DNA from: CAYPHA01 sp964410215
Lineage (GTDB): Bacteria > Calditrichota > Calditrichia > Calditrichales > CAYPHA01
Direction: 5' to 3'
Length of the DNA stretch: 48,029 bases
Assembly: GCA_964410215.1 (NCBI GenBank)
Contig: CAYPHA010000034.1
Coordinates: 1-48,029, forward strand
A program made the position numbers and the translations under genes. Below, in pieces: positions 9,403 through 19,561 of this stretch. The notes below the pieces were generated by a model. The model made no database searches and was not told where the DNA came from. It was given only the letters and a program-made list of their open reading frames with translations. How positions within the stretch are numbered: position 1 is the stretch's first letter; every line of letters begins with the position of its first letter.

Positions 9403-12400
9403 ATGAAATACAAGACTTTCGTTGCACTATCTGTCATTACCGTTTTTTTCGTAATTCCCTGCCGGACCGAGGCGAAAGTGCTCTGGCAGATCGGCCTGGC
9501 GGATAATAGCGCTGCTGAATTTTCGCTGGCTCCGGATAAGTATGAGCTTTTTTTAGAACACGATTTTGGATGGGAAGACGGCTATTATCTTATCGGGACT
9601 TCTACCGAAAAGGAACACTGGCCCTATGTTTTGCCCGGGCCTTCTAATGAATGGGGCGGTACCTGGGGTACATCCGGTTGGCGGTCTCATACTCTGACGA
9701 TCCTTTTTGGTATACAGAACGTGCCGGAAAACGGACCATGGAAACTCGTTATCGATCTGGCCGGTAATGATAAGGACGATCCGCCGGTATTTAAAACCAC
9801 CATAAACGGAAAATCATGGAAATATAAGATTCCCGCCGGAACCGGTCAGGGATTAACCGGGGAAGGTCGCGACGATGACAGAGAATATATTATCGAAATA
9901 CCTGTCCCGGTCGGACTGATTAAAAAGGGCGGGAATGAAATAAACCTGACGACGATTCAGGGATCCTGGCTGCTGTTTGATCACATTCACCTCGAAGCAC
10001 CGGATCAGGCTGAGTTGCGAAAGGATCATCAGGTATACCTGAGAAACGTAATCCCTGCTGAATATGAGCTGAACCAGGAAGATGAACGCATTCAACCACT
10101 GCTCGTGGATGTGCAGCATCTGAAAGGTCTGCCGAAACTGAAAGTATTATTGGATGGCAACATCATTCTGAACGAATCCCTCGAAACCGGGCGCTATATT
10201 TTAGAAGTACCAATGCCTGCCGTCGACAGACCGCAGGAAAGCATGTATGAGATTTGGTCAGATGATATGTTACTTGAGAAAGACCGGATTGAGCGGTCCA
10301 CGCAATCGATTCGAACGCTGGCTGATTATGTGGATACGAAAATGGGTACCGCCCATTCACGCTGGATGATTGCTCCCGGACCATGGATGCCCTTCAGCAT
10401 GGTTAAGCTGAGTCCCGATAATCAGAATGGTGGCTGGCAGGCCGGTTATGATCCCATTTTTGAAAGCATTGGAGCTTTTAGTCATATTCATGAATGGACC
10501 ATGGCAGGCCTGGGCATGATGCCGGCCAATGGTGCATTGAAAACACAGACCGGGGATGAACGAAATCCTGATGAAGGCTACCGTTCACGTCTGAATAAGG
10601 AAACCGAGGAAGCTCCCATAGGCTATTATAAAGCCGAATTAACCGATTACGGGATTATAGCTGAAATGACAGCGACCACCCGCTGTGGATTTCAACGATA
10701 CACCTTTCCTGAGAAAAGAGATGGATCACGGATACTCATCGATTTAAAAATACCGGCTGAATACGGTTACAATCTTGAAAAAGTGCGTATGGAAAAAGTC
10801 AGCCAAAACCGGATCGAAGGTTACAGCCATCAACTTTCGCCTAATACCTGGTCCGGTGGGGTATCCCAGGAATATACGGTTCATTTTGTGATCGAATTTG
10901 ACCAGCCTGTCAAAAAGATGGGTGTCTGGATCGATGAAGATATTTTTCAAGATACCGAAGTTCTGGAAAAGAACACGCCTGCTGATGCCGGGGCTTTTGT
11001 TGAATTCAATACGAAAAATAATCAGGTTGTACAGGTACGCAGCGGTATTTCCTATGTCAGTATCGAAAATGCCGCGAAAAACCTGGAAACGGAAATTACA
11101 AAGCCCTTCGACTGGGATTTTGATGCCGTGAGGCAATATAATAAGGACACCTGGAATGTGCTTTTTAATCGTTTAAAAGTAAGCAGCATCGACCAACGTG
11201 AAAAACGCAGATTCTATACCAATATGTACCGGGCCTTATGCAGCAGGAATATATTCAGCGATGTGGACGGCAAATGGGTGGATGCGGATGAAACCATTCG
11301 TCAGATGGACGATCCGGATTATCCGGCACTGGGCTGTGATGCGTTCTGGAACACATTCTGGAACCTGAACCAGTTCTGGAACCTGGCCACACCCGAGTGG
11401 AGCGAACGCTGGGTGCGTTCCCAACTGGCCATGTACGATGCCGGGGGATGGCTGGCCAAGGGACCCGCCGGGATGGAATATATTCCGGTGATGGTGGCGG
11501 AGCATGAAATACCAATGATTGTAGGAGCCTGGCAGATGGGTATCCGCACGTTTGATGCGGAAAAGGCCTTTCGGGCTGTCAAAAAAATGCAAACCACGCC
11601 CGCTGAAAAAGTTGGTGGTGGATTGGCCGGCAACCGGGATCTGGAAAGCTATTTAAAGTATAAATATGTCCCGTATGATGAAGGCCGTTTTTCTAATACA
11701 ATGGAATATTCATTTGATGACTGGACTGTTGCACAATTTGCGAAAGCTTTGGGAAAAGAAGCGGATTACAGCACTTTCCTGAAAAGGGGCTATTACTGGA
11801 AAAATGTTATTGATCCTGAAACCGGCTTTGCCCGCATGAAAGATTCAAAAGGACAGTGGTTGCCGGATTTCGATGCTTATAAGTCGGGTGCAAACCATCA
11901 TTATGTGGAGGGAAATGCCTGGCAGCTCACTTTTTTTGTACCTCAGGATGTACCTTCTCTTGCCGAGGCAATCGGAAAAAAACGGTTTATCGAAAGACTG
12001 GATTGGGGATTTAATGCGAGTTACAACCTGCGATTTAACGGTAAAAACGATCAATACTGGGATTACCCCGTCGCACAGGGCAACCAGCAGTCCATGCATT
12101 TTGCCTTCCTCTTTAACTGGGTTGAAAGACCCTGGCTGACTCAAAAATGGAGCAGATCGATCATTGAGCGTTACTATGGATACGGTCTGTCTAACGCTTA
12201 TCTGGGTGACGAAGACCAGGGACAAATGAGTGCCTGGTTTATCATGGCTTCACTCGGACTTTTTCAAACAGATGGCGGCTGCCGCACAGAACCTGTATAT
12301 GAAATCGGGAGTCCTCTCTTTCGGGAAGTGGAAATTGATCTCGGTAACCAATACGGCCGTGGCGAAACGTTTGTCATCACAGCCAAAAATGCTTCCCGCA

Positions 12401-12540
12401 TAAATAAGTATGTACAGTCGGTCTTAATGAATGGACGTGAACTGAAGGATTTTAAATTTCCTGCCAGTGAACTGCTTCAGGGAGGTGAACTCATCATTGA
12501 AATGGGACCAACACCCAATACAAAATGGGGGATCAAGTAA
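9403..12540 (+). CDS. GH92 alpha-mannosidase with N-terminal accessory domain, 1045 aa
   Basis: The export signal is residues 1-24. Residues about 25-210 form a beta-sandwich like the third domain of rhamnogalacturonan lyases (VLWQIGLADNSAAEF, LLFDHIHLE). The GH92 catalytic part begins near 305 (YVDTKMGTAHSRW) and contains IGAFSHIHEWTMAG, FWNTFWNLNQFWNL, YVEGNAWQ and GDEDQGQMSAW. By analogy with characterised GH92 enzymes, Glu836 in YVEGNAWQ would be the catalytic acid, and Asp936 or Asp938 in GDEDQG the base. GH92 enzymes are calcium-dependent inverting exo-alpha-mannosidases acting mostly on alpha-1,2, 1,3 or 1,4 linkages; the linkage here cannot be read from sequence. It lies between two TonB receptor genes and has a strong GGGGGAG ribosome site. 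It probably acts in the periplasm or on the cell surface. Confidence 0.92.
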   Translation: MKYKTFVALSVITVFFVIPCRTEAKVLWQIGLADNSAAEFSLAPDKYELFLEHDFGWEDGYYLIGTSTEKEHWPYVLPGPSNEWGGTWGTSGWRSHTLTILFGIQNVPENGPWKLVIDLAGNDKDDPPVFKTTINGKSWKYKIPAGTGQGLTGEGRDDDREYIIEIPVPVGLIKKGGNEINLTTIQGSWLLFDHIHLEAPDQAELRKDHQVYLRNVIPAEYELNQEDERIQPLLVDVQHLKGLPKLKVLLDGNIILNESLETGRYILEVPMPAVDRPQESMYEIWSDDMLLEKDRIERSTQSIRTLADYVDTKMGTAHSRWMIAPGPWMPFSMVKLSPDNQNGGWQAGYDPIFESIGAFSHIHEWTMAGLGMMPANGALKTQTGDERNPDEGYRSRLNKETEEAPIGYYKAELTDYGIIAEMTATTRCGFQRYTFPEKRDGSRILIDLKIPAEYGYNLEKVRMEKVSQNRIEGYSHQLSPNTWSGGVSQEYTVHFVIEFDQPVKKMGVWIDEDIFQDTEVLEKNTPADAGAFVEFNTKNNQVVQVRSGISYVSIENAAKNLETEITKPFDWDFDAVRQYNKDTWNVLFNRLKVSSIDQREKRRFYTNMYRALCSRNIFSDVDGKWVDADETIRQMDDPDYPALGCDAFWNTFWNLNQFWNLATPEWSERWVRSQLAMYDAGGWLAKGPAGMEYIPVMVAEHEIPMIVGAWQMGIRTFDAEKAFRAVKKMQTTPAEKVGGGLAGNRDLESYLKYKYVPYDEGRFSNTMEYSFDDWTVAQFAKALGKEADYSTFLKRGYYWKNVIDPETGFARMKDSKGQWLPDFDAYKSGANHHYVEGNAWQLTFFVPQDVPSLAEAIGKKRFIERLDWGFNASYNLRFNGKNDQYWDYPVAQGNQQSMHFAFLFNWVERPWLTQKWSRSIIERYYGYGLSNAYLGDEDQGQMSAWFIMASLGLFQTDGGCRTEPVYEIGSPLFREVEIDLGNQYGRGETFVITAKNASRINKYVQSVLMNGRELKDFKFPASELLQGGELIIEMGPTPNTKWGIK

Positions 12541-12559
12541 AGTGTTTAAGCAGGTAAAC

Positions 12560-15241
12560 ATGCGTAACATTCAAATTTTATGGTTTATTGTTATTATTAT
12601 TTTTATCGCTGTAACCTGGTTGCCGGCAGGAACCACGGGCAAAATTGCCGGCATGGTGGTGTCAGCCGGCGGGGAAGTTGTCGCCGGTGCCAATATTATA
12701 ATGAAAGCCAAGATTGTCAATGACCGGGAAATGAATCTGGATAGCTCACCGATGGGGGCTGCCACGGACCTGAACGGCGAGTTCTTTATTCTGAATGTCA
12801 GTCCAGGCATCTATGTCGTTGAATGCTCCATGCTCGGGTATCAAACCATCATCAAACGTCCGGTGAAGGTATCGGTCGACCGCACTACTTCCCTGAATTT
12901 TACACTTAGTGAAGAAGTGCTGGAAGGTGAAACCGTGGTCGTGACGGCGGATCGTCCCATGGTCGTTAAAGACTTGACGTCAACGACGGCAAAGGTTTCC
13001 GGCGAAACAATTGATGACCTGCCTGTCGAAACCTTTGAGGAGGTCCTCAGTCTGCAGACCGGCATTACAACAGGAATCACCGGTGGCATTCACATCCGCG
13101 GCGGACGTTCTTCCGAGATCAAGTACTATGTCGATGGTATCGCCGTATCGAATCCTTTCAACAACAGCCTGGCTGTGCCGGTTGAAAATAACTCCATCCA
13201 GGAGCTGGAAGTCATCAGCGGGACATTCAACGCTGAATACGGCCAGGCCCAGAGTGGTATTGTCAATATTGTCACCAAAGAAGGTACGGATCAGTTTACG
13301 GGAAATATTTCTGTTTATACCGGTGATTTTCTGTCAAACCGCACCGATGTATTCTGGAACATCGGCGATATAAATCCATTATCACAGAAATATCTTGAAG
13401 GCAGTATCAGCGGTCCTCTGATCGGGTCTAAGCTGAAATTCTTTATATCCGGGCGCCTGACTGATCATGAAAACTGGCTGTACGGGCGTCGTGTGTTTCT
13501 GCCAATCGATTCCTCCAGTTTTGCCTCGACGAATCCGGATAAATGGTACATTGAAAAATCGGGTGATTCAGAATATGTTCCCATGAACCCGTCAAAAAGC
13601 CTTTCCGGACAAATGAAACTGAGCTATCAATTTACGCCGGCATTGAAAATGTCATACAGTCTGATGACCAACTCCGGTGATTACAACTACTATTCCGGCT
13701 TTTACCGACTGAATCCCGATTCAAGAAGAACGCACTATACGGCTGCTTATAATCATATGATCAATATAGCACAGACGTTGACGCCGCGCATTTTTTACAC
13801 ACTGAAACTGGCCCTCTATGAAAACGACGATGAAAGTTATGTCAAAAAAGATCCCTATAATCCTGCGTACCGGGCTATTTTCGGAAGAAACCGGCAACCG
13901 GACGGCATGTTTTCAACCGGTGGCATCGATCCCGGACATACCTATAAAAACAGCACAACCTATGCGCTTCGTGCCGACTTTAACTGGCAGGTGAACAGGT
14001 CCAACCTTGTTAAAATCGGAACCGAATACCGTACCCATGTACTCGATTATAAATCATTTGCGATCAATGTGGATCCTCTGGCATACAATGACTGGGAAAG
14101 ACGTATTCCGCCGATCAGTTCCACCGATCATAACCGTTATCAGAAAAAGCCGCTGGAGTTTGCCGCCTATATACAGGATAAAATTGAAATCAGCGATCTC
14201 ATCGTAAATCTGGGTTTACGTTTTGATTATTTTGATCCGAAAAGTAATATCCCTGCCGATTTCCGCGACCCGGCCAATAAACTCTATCCCGTTCCGCTGG
14301 AAGAAGCTTACCGGGAAGTCGACCCCAAAACACAACTGTCACCACGACTGGGCCTGGCCTTTCCGATTACGGAAACCGGGGTGATTCATGCCGCATACGG
14401 CCAGTTTTTCCAGATTCCGGAATTCGAACGCCTTTATGAAAATCCGGAATATGAAGTGTCCGGTTATTACGGTTCCTACATTGGAAATGCCGACCTTGAG
14501 GCGCAGCGAACCGATATGTATGAACTGGGATTGCAGCAGCAGCTGGCCTGGTTTCTCGCGGTCGATGTGACCGGTTATTACCGGAATATTAGAAACCTGA
14601 TGGGCTCGGAACTCTATGAAACGTACCGGTCTGATTTACTGTACGGACGTTATGCCAACAGCACCCACGGCAGTGTGCGCGGTGTAGCTATTTCGACCCG
14701 TATCCGTTTACCGGAATTCGGCCTGACCGGTGACGTGAATTATACCTATCAGACGGCAAAAGGCATTGCCAGTGATCCCAAACAGGAATTTTATGATGCC
14801 CGCGGACGAAATGAAGCAGCTATTAAGCTGAAGCCACTGGACTGGGATCTGCGCCACACATTTAATGCATTTCTGAGTTATGCAGCAGAGGATTACGGGG
14901 GCAGCATTATTCTGAAAATGAATTCCGGCTATCCGTTTTCCCCGGAAGGATTCGCGGAATTGAGAAATGCCGGCCGTTTCAAGGGTGATTTATTCGCGGA
15001 TGTATCCCTCTATAAGCGTTTCAAAGTGTATGAAAACACGCGCCTGGAAATTTTCGTTAAAGTCATAAATGTCTTTGACCGTTACCGTATTGATTTACTG
15101 CCGACAATATTCCCGATTGATAATCAGGCCCATCAGGATAACGGGCTCGACCGCTTTAATACATTATATGAATATAATTTGGATCCTTCCCTGCAACCGA
15201 CGCCGAGGGAACTACGCATTGGGACAAGAATTGAGTTCTAA
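12560..15241 (+). CDS. TonB-dependent receptor 2 (SusC-like), 893 aa
   Basis: The frame is open further upstream to an ATG at 12467 inside the GH92 gene. The ATG at 12560 is preferred because it starts directly at a hydrophobic export signal (MRNIQILWFIVIIIFIAVTW). A GTG at 12542 behind a GGGGGA site is a possible alternative. A regulatory-like domain (GKIAGMVVSAGGEVVAGAN) carries a longer loop than its paralogues. The clear TonB box ETVVVTA is at about residues 124-130. Plug motifs IHIRGGRSSEIKYYVDGIAV and GTFNAEYGQAQSGIVNIVTK follow, and the barrel ends LRIGTRIEF. It is followed 30 bases later by cargo gene 3, the presumed surface partner. The ligand is unknown. Confidence 0.92.
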   Translation: MRNIQILWFIVIIIFIAVTWLPAGTTGKIAGMVVSAGGEVVAGANIIMKAKIVNDREMNLDSSPMGAATDLNGEFFILNVSPGIYVVECSMLGYQTIIKRPVKVSVDRTTSLNFTLSEEVLEGETVVVTADRPMVVKDLTSTTAKVSGETIDDLPVETFEEVLSLQTGITTGITGGIHIRGGRSSEIKYYVDGIAVSNPFNNSLAVPVENNSIQELEVISGTFNAEYGQAQSGIVNIVTKEGTDQFTGNISVYTGDFLSNRTDVFWNIGDINPLSQKYLEGSISGPLIGSKLKFFISGRLTDHENWLYGRRVFLPIDSSSFASTNPDKWYIEKSGDSEYVPMNPSKSLSGQMKLSYQFTPALKMSYSLMTNSGDYNYYSGFYRLNPDSRRTHYTAAYNHMINIAQTLTPRIFYTLKLALYENDDESYVKKDPYNPAYRAIFGRNRQPDGMFSTGGIDPGHTYKNSTTYALRADFNWQVNRSNLVKIGTEYRTHVLDYKSFAINVDPLAYNDWERRIPPISSTDHNRYQKKPLEFAAYIQDKIEISDLIVNLGLRFDYFDPKSNIPADFRDPANKLYPVPLEEAYREVDPKTQLSPRLGLAFPITETGVIHAAYGQFFQIPEFERLYENPEYEVSGYYGSYIGNADLEAQRTDMYELGLQQQLAWFLAVDVTGYYRNIRNLMGSELYETYRSDLLYGRYANSTHGSVRGVAISTRIRLPEFGLTGDVNYTYQTAKGIASDPKQEFYDARGRNEAAIKLKPLDWDLRHTFNAFLSYAAEDYGGSIILKMNSGYPFSPEGFAELRNAGRFKGDLFADVSLYKRFKVYENTRLEIFVKVINVFDRYRIDLLPTIFPIDNQAHQDNGLDRFNTLYEYNLDPSLQPTPRELRIGTRIEF

Positions 15242-15271
15242 ACGGATTACTACCGCGCAATGGGGATTAAA

Positions 15272-18200
15272 ATGAAAAATATAACACTCCTTTACCTGCT
15301 TATGATTGTCGTTATGCTGATGAGCGGGATACCCATGCTGTCTGCTCAAAACAATGAGAGTGGTATCTGGATCGATCCCAATGTCAGCGACGCCAATAAG
15401 CGACGCTCGGTAATCATGAATGGTAATAATGTCGAATCCATGGTGGGCAACTGGGGCGTGGTGGGAAGCGGACCGAATCCGGTCAGCGGTGTCTGGCCCA
15501 AGGGCAGCGGTCATGACCATATCTTTGAGTTTACCGGATTCGTGGCCGCCAGAGTCATTGGCCGTGATGATAACGAGATGATCGTCATCTCCGACGGTTA
15601 TGTTGACGGAGGGGGGACTTCCGGGGAGAGAGATCCTGTAACCAATGTCGAATGGAAATTCCATCCTCTGCCCGGCTATTTCAATGAAACGGAAGGACAG
15701 GATGATTTTGCCAACAGCTCTAATCCGCTGTCCTGGCCGGAGACCTGGCCCGGCAAGGATGCGACCTGGGACGGGAAGTGGAACGGTTTCTTTGGTCAGA
15801 ACCAGTTTAATGCCGACCAGGAGGTGATGTACTATGTCGATGACGTCTGGAACAAAGAGTTTCCGTTTTATCCCTTTGAAAGCGATTCAGGCCGGCGGGG
15901 TCTTGGTATTCAGATTCATACCCGGCTGTTTCAGTGGGCCCATCCGCTGGCCAAAGATATCCTGTTCTTTTATTTCGAGATCTCCAATGCCGGCGATTAT
16001 GATTATCCGTTAAAAGACCGATCCATGTATTTCGGTGGATTCGGTGATATCGGTCCGGGCGGGCGTGGTACACGCGATGATGATGCCGCGTTCGATCCCA
16101 TTGTGGATATGGTCTATGGATGGGACCATGATAATATCGGTACCTGGGCCGTGAGCCGGGATATCCCTCCGGGTTACCTGGGCTGGAAATTTCTGGAATC
16201 ACCCGGGCTGGATGCCGATGGCATCGATAATGATGAAGACGGACTGGTGGATGAAAAACGGGATAATGATGCCGGTGAATGGATCTTCGGGCCGGTTGGG
16301 AAATATGGTGAACCCAAATGGCACTGGAGTGGCGATGAAGACGGCGACTGGTTGCAGAAAGTAGACGATGTAGGTTCGGATGGCATTTATATCTATGATG
16401 ACGGTTATCCCGGTCCCGATGCCGATGGTACGGAAATGAATGGCATACCCGATCAGGGGGAACCGAATTTCGGGCGACTCGATAACGATGAAAGTGACCA
16501 GATCGGGCTGAGCAGTTTCAGTGCGCCGCTTTACGGATCCATTGAAATTTCCGATGAAGAAGTGGTCTGGCCCAGGCTGGCACCCGGTTATTTTGTTCAA
16601 CCGACACAAACGGTCAACCAGTTCTGGCTGTTTGGTTCAGGACCGGTAAACCTGCCTTCAAAAAAAACGGAACGGTTTTCCACCAGTTATGTTTTTGCTT
16701 TCACCGAACGGGCTTTATTCCAGACAGCCGCTGTGGCTCAGCGCATTTTCGATGCGGATTACCGCTTTGCCAAACCACCGAATCAACCGAACCTGAGAGT
16801 GATTCCCGGTGACGGAGAGGTTACTCTCATATGGGATGATATTGCAGAACTGTCGCGCGATCCTATCTATGGCTTTGATTTTGAAGGATACCGGATATAC
16901 CGGGCAACCGATCCGCAGTTTCTCGATGTGGAAACCGTTACCGACACCTATGGCAATGATGTGTTTAAGGTGCCCCTGGCACAGTTTGATCTGAATAACG
17001 GGTTAAAGGGACCACATCCGATCCATCTTGGCGAAGAGATCGGGCAGAATACGGGAATCCAGTATAACATGGGTGAAGATACCGGATTACAACATCATTA
17101 TGTAGATAAAGGTCTGATTAACGGCCGAACCTATTATTATGCGGTCACCGCTTATGATAAGGGATATGACACCGACTTTTATGAACGGGGTCTTACTGAT
17201 ATTGAAAATCTGCTTCCCATAACACCTGCGGAATGCCCGGCATCCATCGTCGTAACCGATGGCCTGATCACCCGGACCGATCCGAACACGGCCATTGCTA
17301 CGCCAAATCCCATACCAAGCGATAAACGTGCGGCCTCCATCTCATCCGGTGATTCCGTTCTACAGGTAAAGGGCCAGGCTACGGGTGAAGTGAAAGTCCT
17401 CATTGTCGATGGGACCAAAATCACAGACGGTGATTATGAAATATCCTTTACGACGATGCCCGGTGAAATCGAAGGTGAGCGACAAACACGGTCCTTTTCC
17501 GTGTATAACAGTTTGACCGATTCCCATGTGGTTCAGGATGAAGATCTTCTCTGGGTTGAATATGAGGGCCGTTTCAGCAGAAACTGGATCAACGAATTGT
17601 TTGACTCCGGGCTGATCCTGAAATTCACTAATGATTATCCTGATGAAAACTATACGGCCGGAAATTCAGGGTGGGCACCCGGTTCGCGTTGCAATTATCA
17701 GCTTGAAATCGGCAAGTACGCCTTCAATTCTGCCCTGTATCCCATCTCCTTCGTCGTTGAATTCGGGGATACAACCGATGTACTGGACAGCACCTTCACA
17801 AGTGTGGTTGGTACCCGCTCTTCTCCGGTGAATTTCAAGGTTTATGAATTGGAAACCAATGTACCGATTGATTTCTATTTACGTGATCAGGAATATAACG
17901 GCCGGGTCGACCTGGGAGAGAGTATTGCCCATTGTTTTAAGGAGGATTCCACGGCCAGGCGCTATTCGTTGTCATGGGGTATCACCTTTCTTGAACCGCT
18001 TGATGAATTTGGAAATATGCTTCCGGAAAGTGAATGGATCGCACCACAGCCGGGAGATAAAATTATCGTGCACAGCAAAATCAATTTCAGTGAGAAAGAC
18101 CTTTATACATTTCAAACTAAAGCGGAAGAAGTGCGTCAGGCTGCTGTTGCTGAAAACGCACTCGAAAATATAAAGGTAGTCCCGAATCCCTATATCGTAT

Positions 18201-18469
18201 CATCGATACTGGAGAAACGTCCCGCTTTCAGTGGAAGAGGCGAACGGTTTATCCGCTTCATCAATCTCCCTTCCGAATGCACGATCCGGATTTATACGGT
18301 AAACGGTGATCTCGTGCAGATCATCCAGCACAGCAGTATTGACCAGGGGTCAGCAAAATGGGACCTCAAGTCACTGGATAATCTGGAGGTTGCATTTGGC
18401 CTGTATGTCTATCATGTGGAGGCCCCGGGTATTGGTCAGAAAATCGGTAAGTTTGCCATCGTTAATTAG
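15272..18469 (+). CDS. T9SS-type exported cargo protein 3, about 1065 aa
   Basis: The ATG at 15272 is chosen over one four codons earlier (15260) because GGGGATT lies just before it and a signal peptide begins there (MKNITLLYLLMIVVMLMSG). It shares the cargo-family blocks WDGKWNGFFGQNQFNADQEV, RGLGIQIHTRLFQW, DILFFYFEISNAGDYDY, FLESPGLDADGIDNDEDGLV and GPDADGTEMNGIPDQGEPNF. Acidic calcium-loop-like runs lie near residues 315-330 and 350-400. A fibronectin-III-like region lies at about 502-630. The C-terminal sorting domain (from about 968, VVPNPYIVSS) ends GKFAIVN. It sits between TonB receptor 2 and PorV 2. Export by T9SS and display at the surface are inferred from family and context; the biochemical role is unknown. 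Confidence 0.85.
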   Translation: MKNITLLYLLMIVVMLMSGIPMLSAQNNESGIWIDPNVSDANKRRSVIMNGNNVESMVGNWGVVGSGPNPVSGVWPKGSGHDHIFEFTGFVAARVIGRDDNEMIVISDGYVDGGGTSGERDPVTNVEWKFHPLPGYFNETEGQDDFANSSNPLSWPETWPGKDATWDGKWNGFFGQNQFNADQEVMYYVDDVWNKEFPFYPFESDSGRRGLGIQIHTRLFQWAHPLAKDILFFYFEISNAGDYDYPLKDRSMYFGGFGDIGPGGRGTRDDDAAFDPIVDMVYGWDHDNIGTWAVSRDIPPGYLGWKFLESPGLDADGIDNDEDGLVDEKRDNDAGEWIFGPVGKYGEPKWHWSGDEDGDWLQKVDDVGSDGIYIYDDGYPGPDADGTEMNGIPDQGEPNFGRLDNDESDQIGLSSFSAPLYGSIEISDEEVVWPRLAPGYFVQPTQTVNQFWLFGSGPVNLPSKKTERFSTSYVFAFTERALFQTAAVAQRIFDADYRFAKPPNQPNLRVIPGDGEVTLIWDDIAELSRDPIYGFDFEGYRIYRATDPQFLDVETVTDTYGNDVFKVPLAQFDLNNGLKGPHPIHLGEEIGQNTGIQYNMGEDTGLQHHYVDKGLINGRTYYYAVTAYDKGYDTDFYERGLTDIENLLPITPAECPASIVVTDGLITRTDPNTAIATPNPIPSDKRAASISSGDSVLQVKGQATGEVKVLIVDGTKITDGDYEISFTTMPGEIEGERQTRSFSVYNSLTDSHVVQDEDLLWVEYEGRFSRNWINELFDSGLILKFTNDYPDENYTAGNSGWAPGSRCNYQLEIGKYAFNSALYPISFVVEFGDTTDVLDSTFTSVVGTRSSPVNFKVYELETNVPIDFYLRDQEYNGRVDLGESIAHCFKEDSTARRYSLSWGITFLEPLDEFGNMLPESEWIAPQPGDKIIVHSKINFSEKDLYTFQTKAEEVRQAAVAENALENIKVVPNPYIVSSILEKRPAFSGRGERFIRFINLPSECTIRIYTVNGDLVQIIQHSSIDQGSAKWDLKSLDNLEVAFGLYVYHVEAPGIGQKIGKFAIVN

Positions 18470-18488
18470 GATCATGAGGGAGAAGAAG

Positions 18489-19493
18489 ATGCGACGTTTT
18501 CAAAAAATAACTTACAAGGCTGTTTTCCTCATATTAATGCCCTGTTTGATTTACCCTCAATCCAAAGTGGGAACAACGGCTGCTAATTTTCTGCAAATCG
18601 GAGTCGGCGGACGCGGCATTGCCACAGGCGAGGCCTCTTCAGCTTCATCCAGAGATATCTCCGGTATTTTCTGGAATCCCGCATTGGGCGCTTTTTCGGA
18701 AACACATGAGGTATATTTTAACCATATTCAATGGTTCGCCGGGATTGAATTAAATTATGGATCCGCGTTGCTTGCATTCGGGGGACTGGGCAATTTTGCG
18801 GCCACTTTTTATTCGCTTACGACCGATCAGATTGAGGTCACGACTGAAGACTATCCGAACGGAACCGGGGATGTCTACACTGTGCAGGATTTGATGGTTG
18901 CACTCAGTTACAGCAGGCCCCTGACAAACCGCTTTAATATCGGTGGCAGCGCTAAATATATACATTCCCAGATCTGGAATAACAGCGCATCAGCCTTCGC
19001 CATTGATGTGGGACTGACTTACCGGCTGCCGTTTGACCGTGTAAACATGGGGTTGAGTATTTCCAATTTCGGAACAGAGATGCATATGACCGGAACAGAC
19101 AATGCCATTCGTTTTGATCCCGATCTGCGGGTGGGTGGTAATAATGACGGCATCGTTGCCGAACAATCAACCGGAGACTGGGATCTGCCCATCCTGTTCC
19201 GGTTTGGACTGGCTTATGATATGCTGGATACCCCAACACACCAGGTGATGCTGATGAGTGATGTCCTGTATCCCGGTTCGAATGAAAATTATGTCAATGC
19301 CGGTGTCGAATATGGTTTTATGGACATCTTTTTCCTGCGCGGCGGTTTTCGTCAGATCTTTCTGAAAAACAGGGAAGGCGGCCTGACGCTGGGTGCCGGC
19401 TTTAAGCTGTACAACATCCATCTCGATTATGCCTATGGGGACCGTCAGCGTCTGAACGAAGTGCAGTATTTTTCTGTGGCAATCAGGTTTTAG
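18489..19493 (+). CDS. PorV/PorQ-family outer-membrane barrel protein 2, 334 aa
   Basis: An open frame extends back to 18306 within the preceding gene. The ATG at 18489 is preferred because GAGGGA lies about seven bases before it and a signal peptide starts there (MRRFQKITYKAVFLILMPCL). Family hallmarks are VGTTAANFLQIGVGGRGIAT and ISGIFWNPALGAF. The chain ends in VQYFSVAIRF with a C-terminal Phe, as in outer-membrane barrels. It follows cargo gene 3 by 19 bases and precedes a parvulin-like lipoprotein, repeating the cargo then PorV order seen at 2013-6597. A role in moving or anchoring cargo 3 is inferred. Confidence 0.8.
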   Translation: MRRFQKITYKAVFLILMPCLIYPQSKVGTTAANFLQIGVGGRGIATGEASSASSRDISGIFWNPALGAFSETHEVYFNHIQWFAGIELNYGSALLAFGGLGNFAATFYSLTTDQIEVTTEDYPNGTGDVYTVQDLMVALSYSRPLTNRFNIGGSAKYIHSQIWNNSASAFAIDVGLTYRLPFDRVNMGLSISNFGTEMHMTGTDNAIRFDPDLRVGGNNDGIVAEQSTGDWDLPILFRFGLAYDMLDTPTHQVMLMSDVLYPGSNENYVNAGVEYGFMDIFFLRGGFRQIFLKNREGGLTLGAGFKLYNIHLDYAYGDRQRLNEVQYFSVAIRF

Positions 19494-19561
19494 TAAATAG
19501 GGTGAACATACCGGTAACAATTAATAAAAACCGGTCTGAATGACTATGTTAAAGGCATTTA

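Noticed and set aside
15260..15272. Earlier ATG for cargo 3 at 15260
   Set aside because: No ribosome site precedes it, whereas GGGGATT sits directly before the ATG at 15272.
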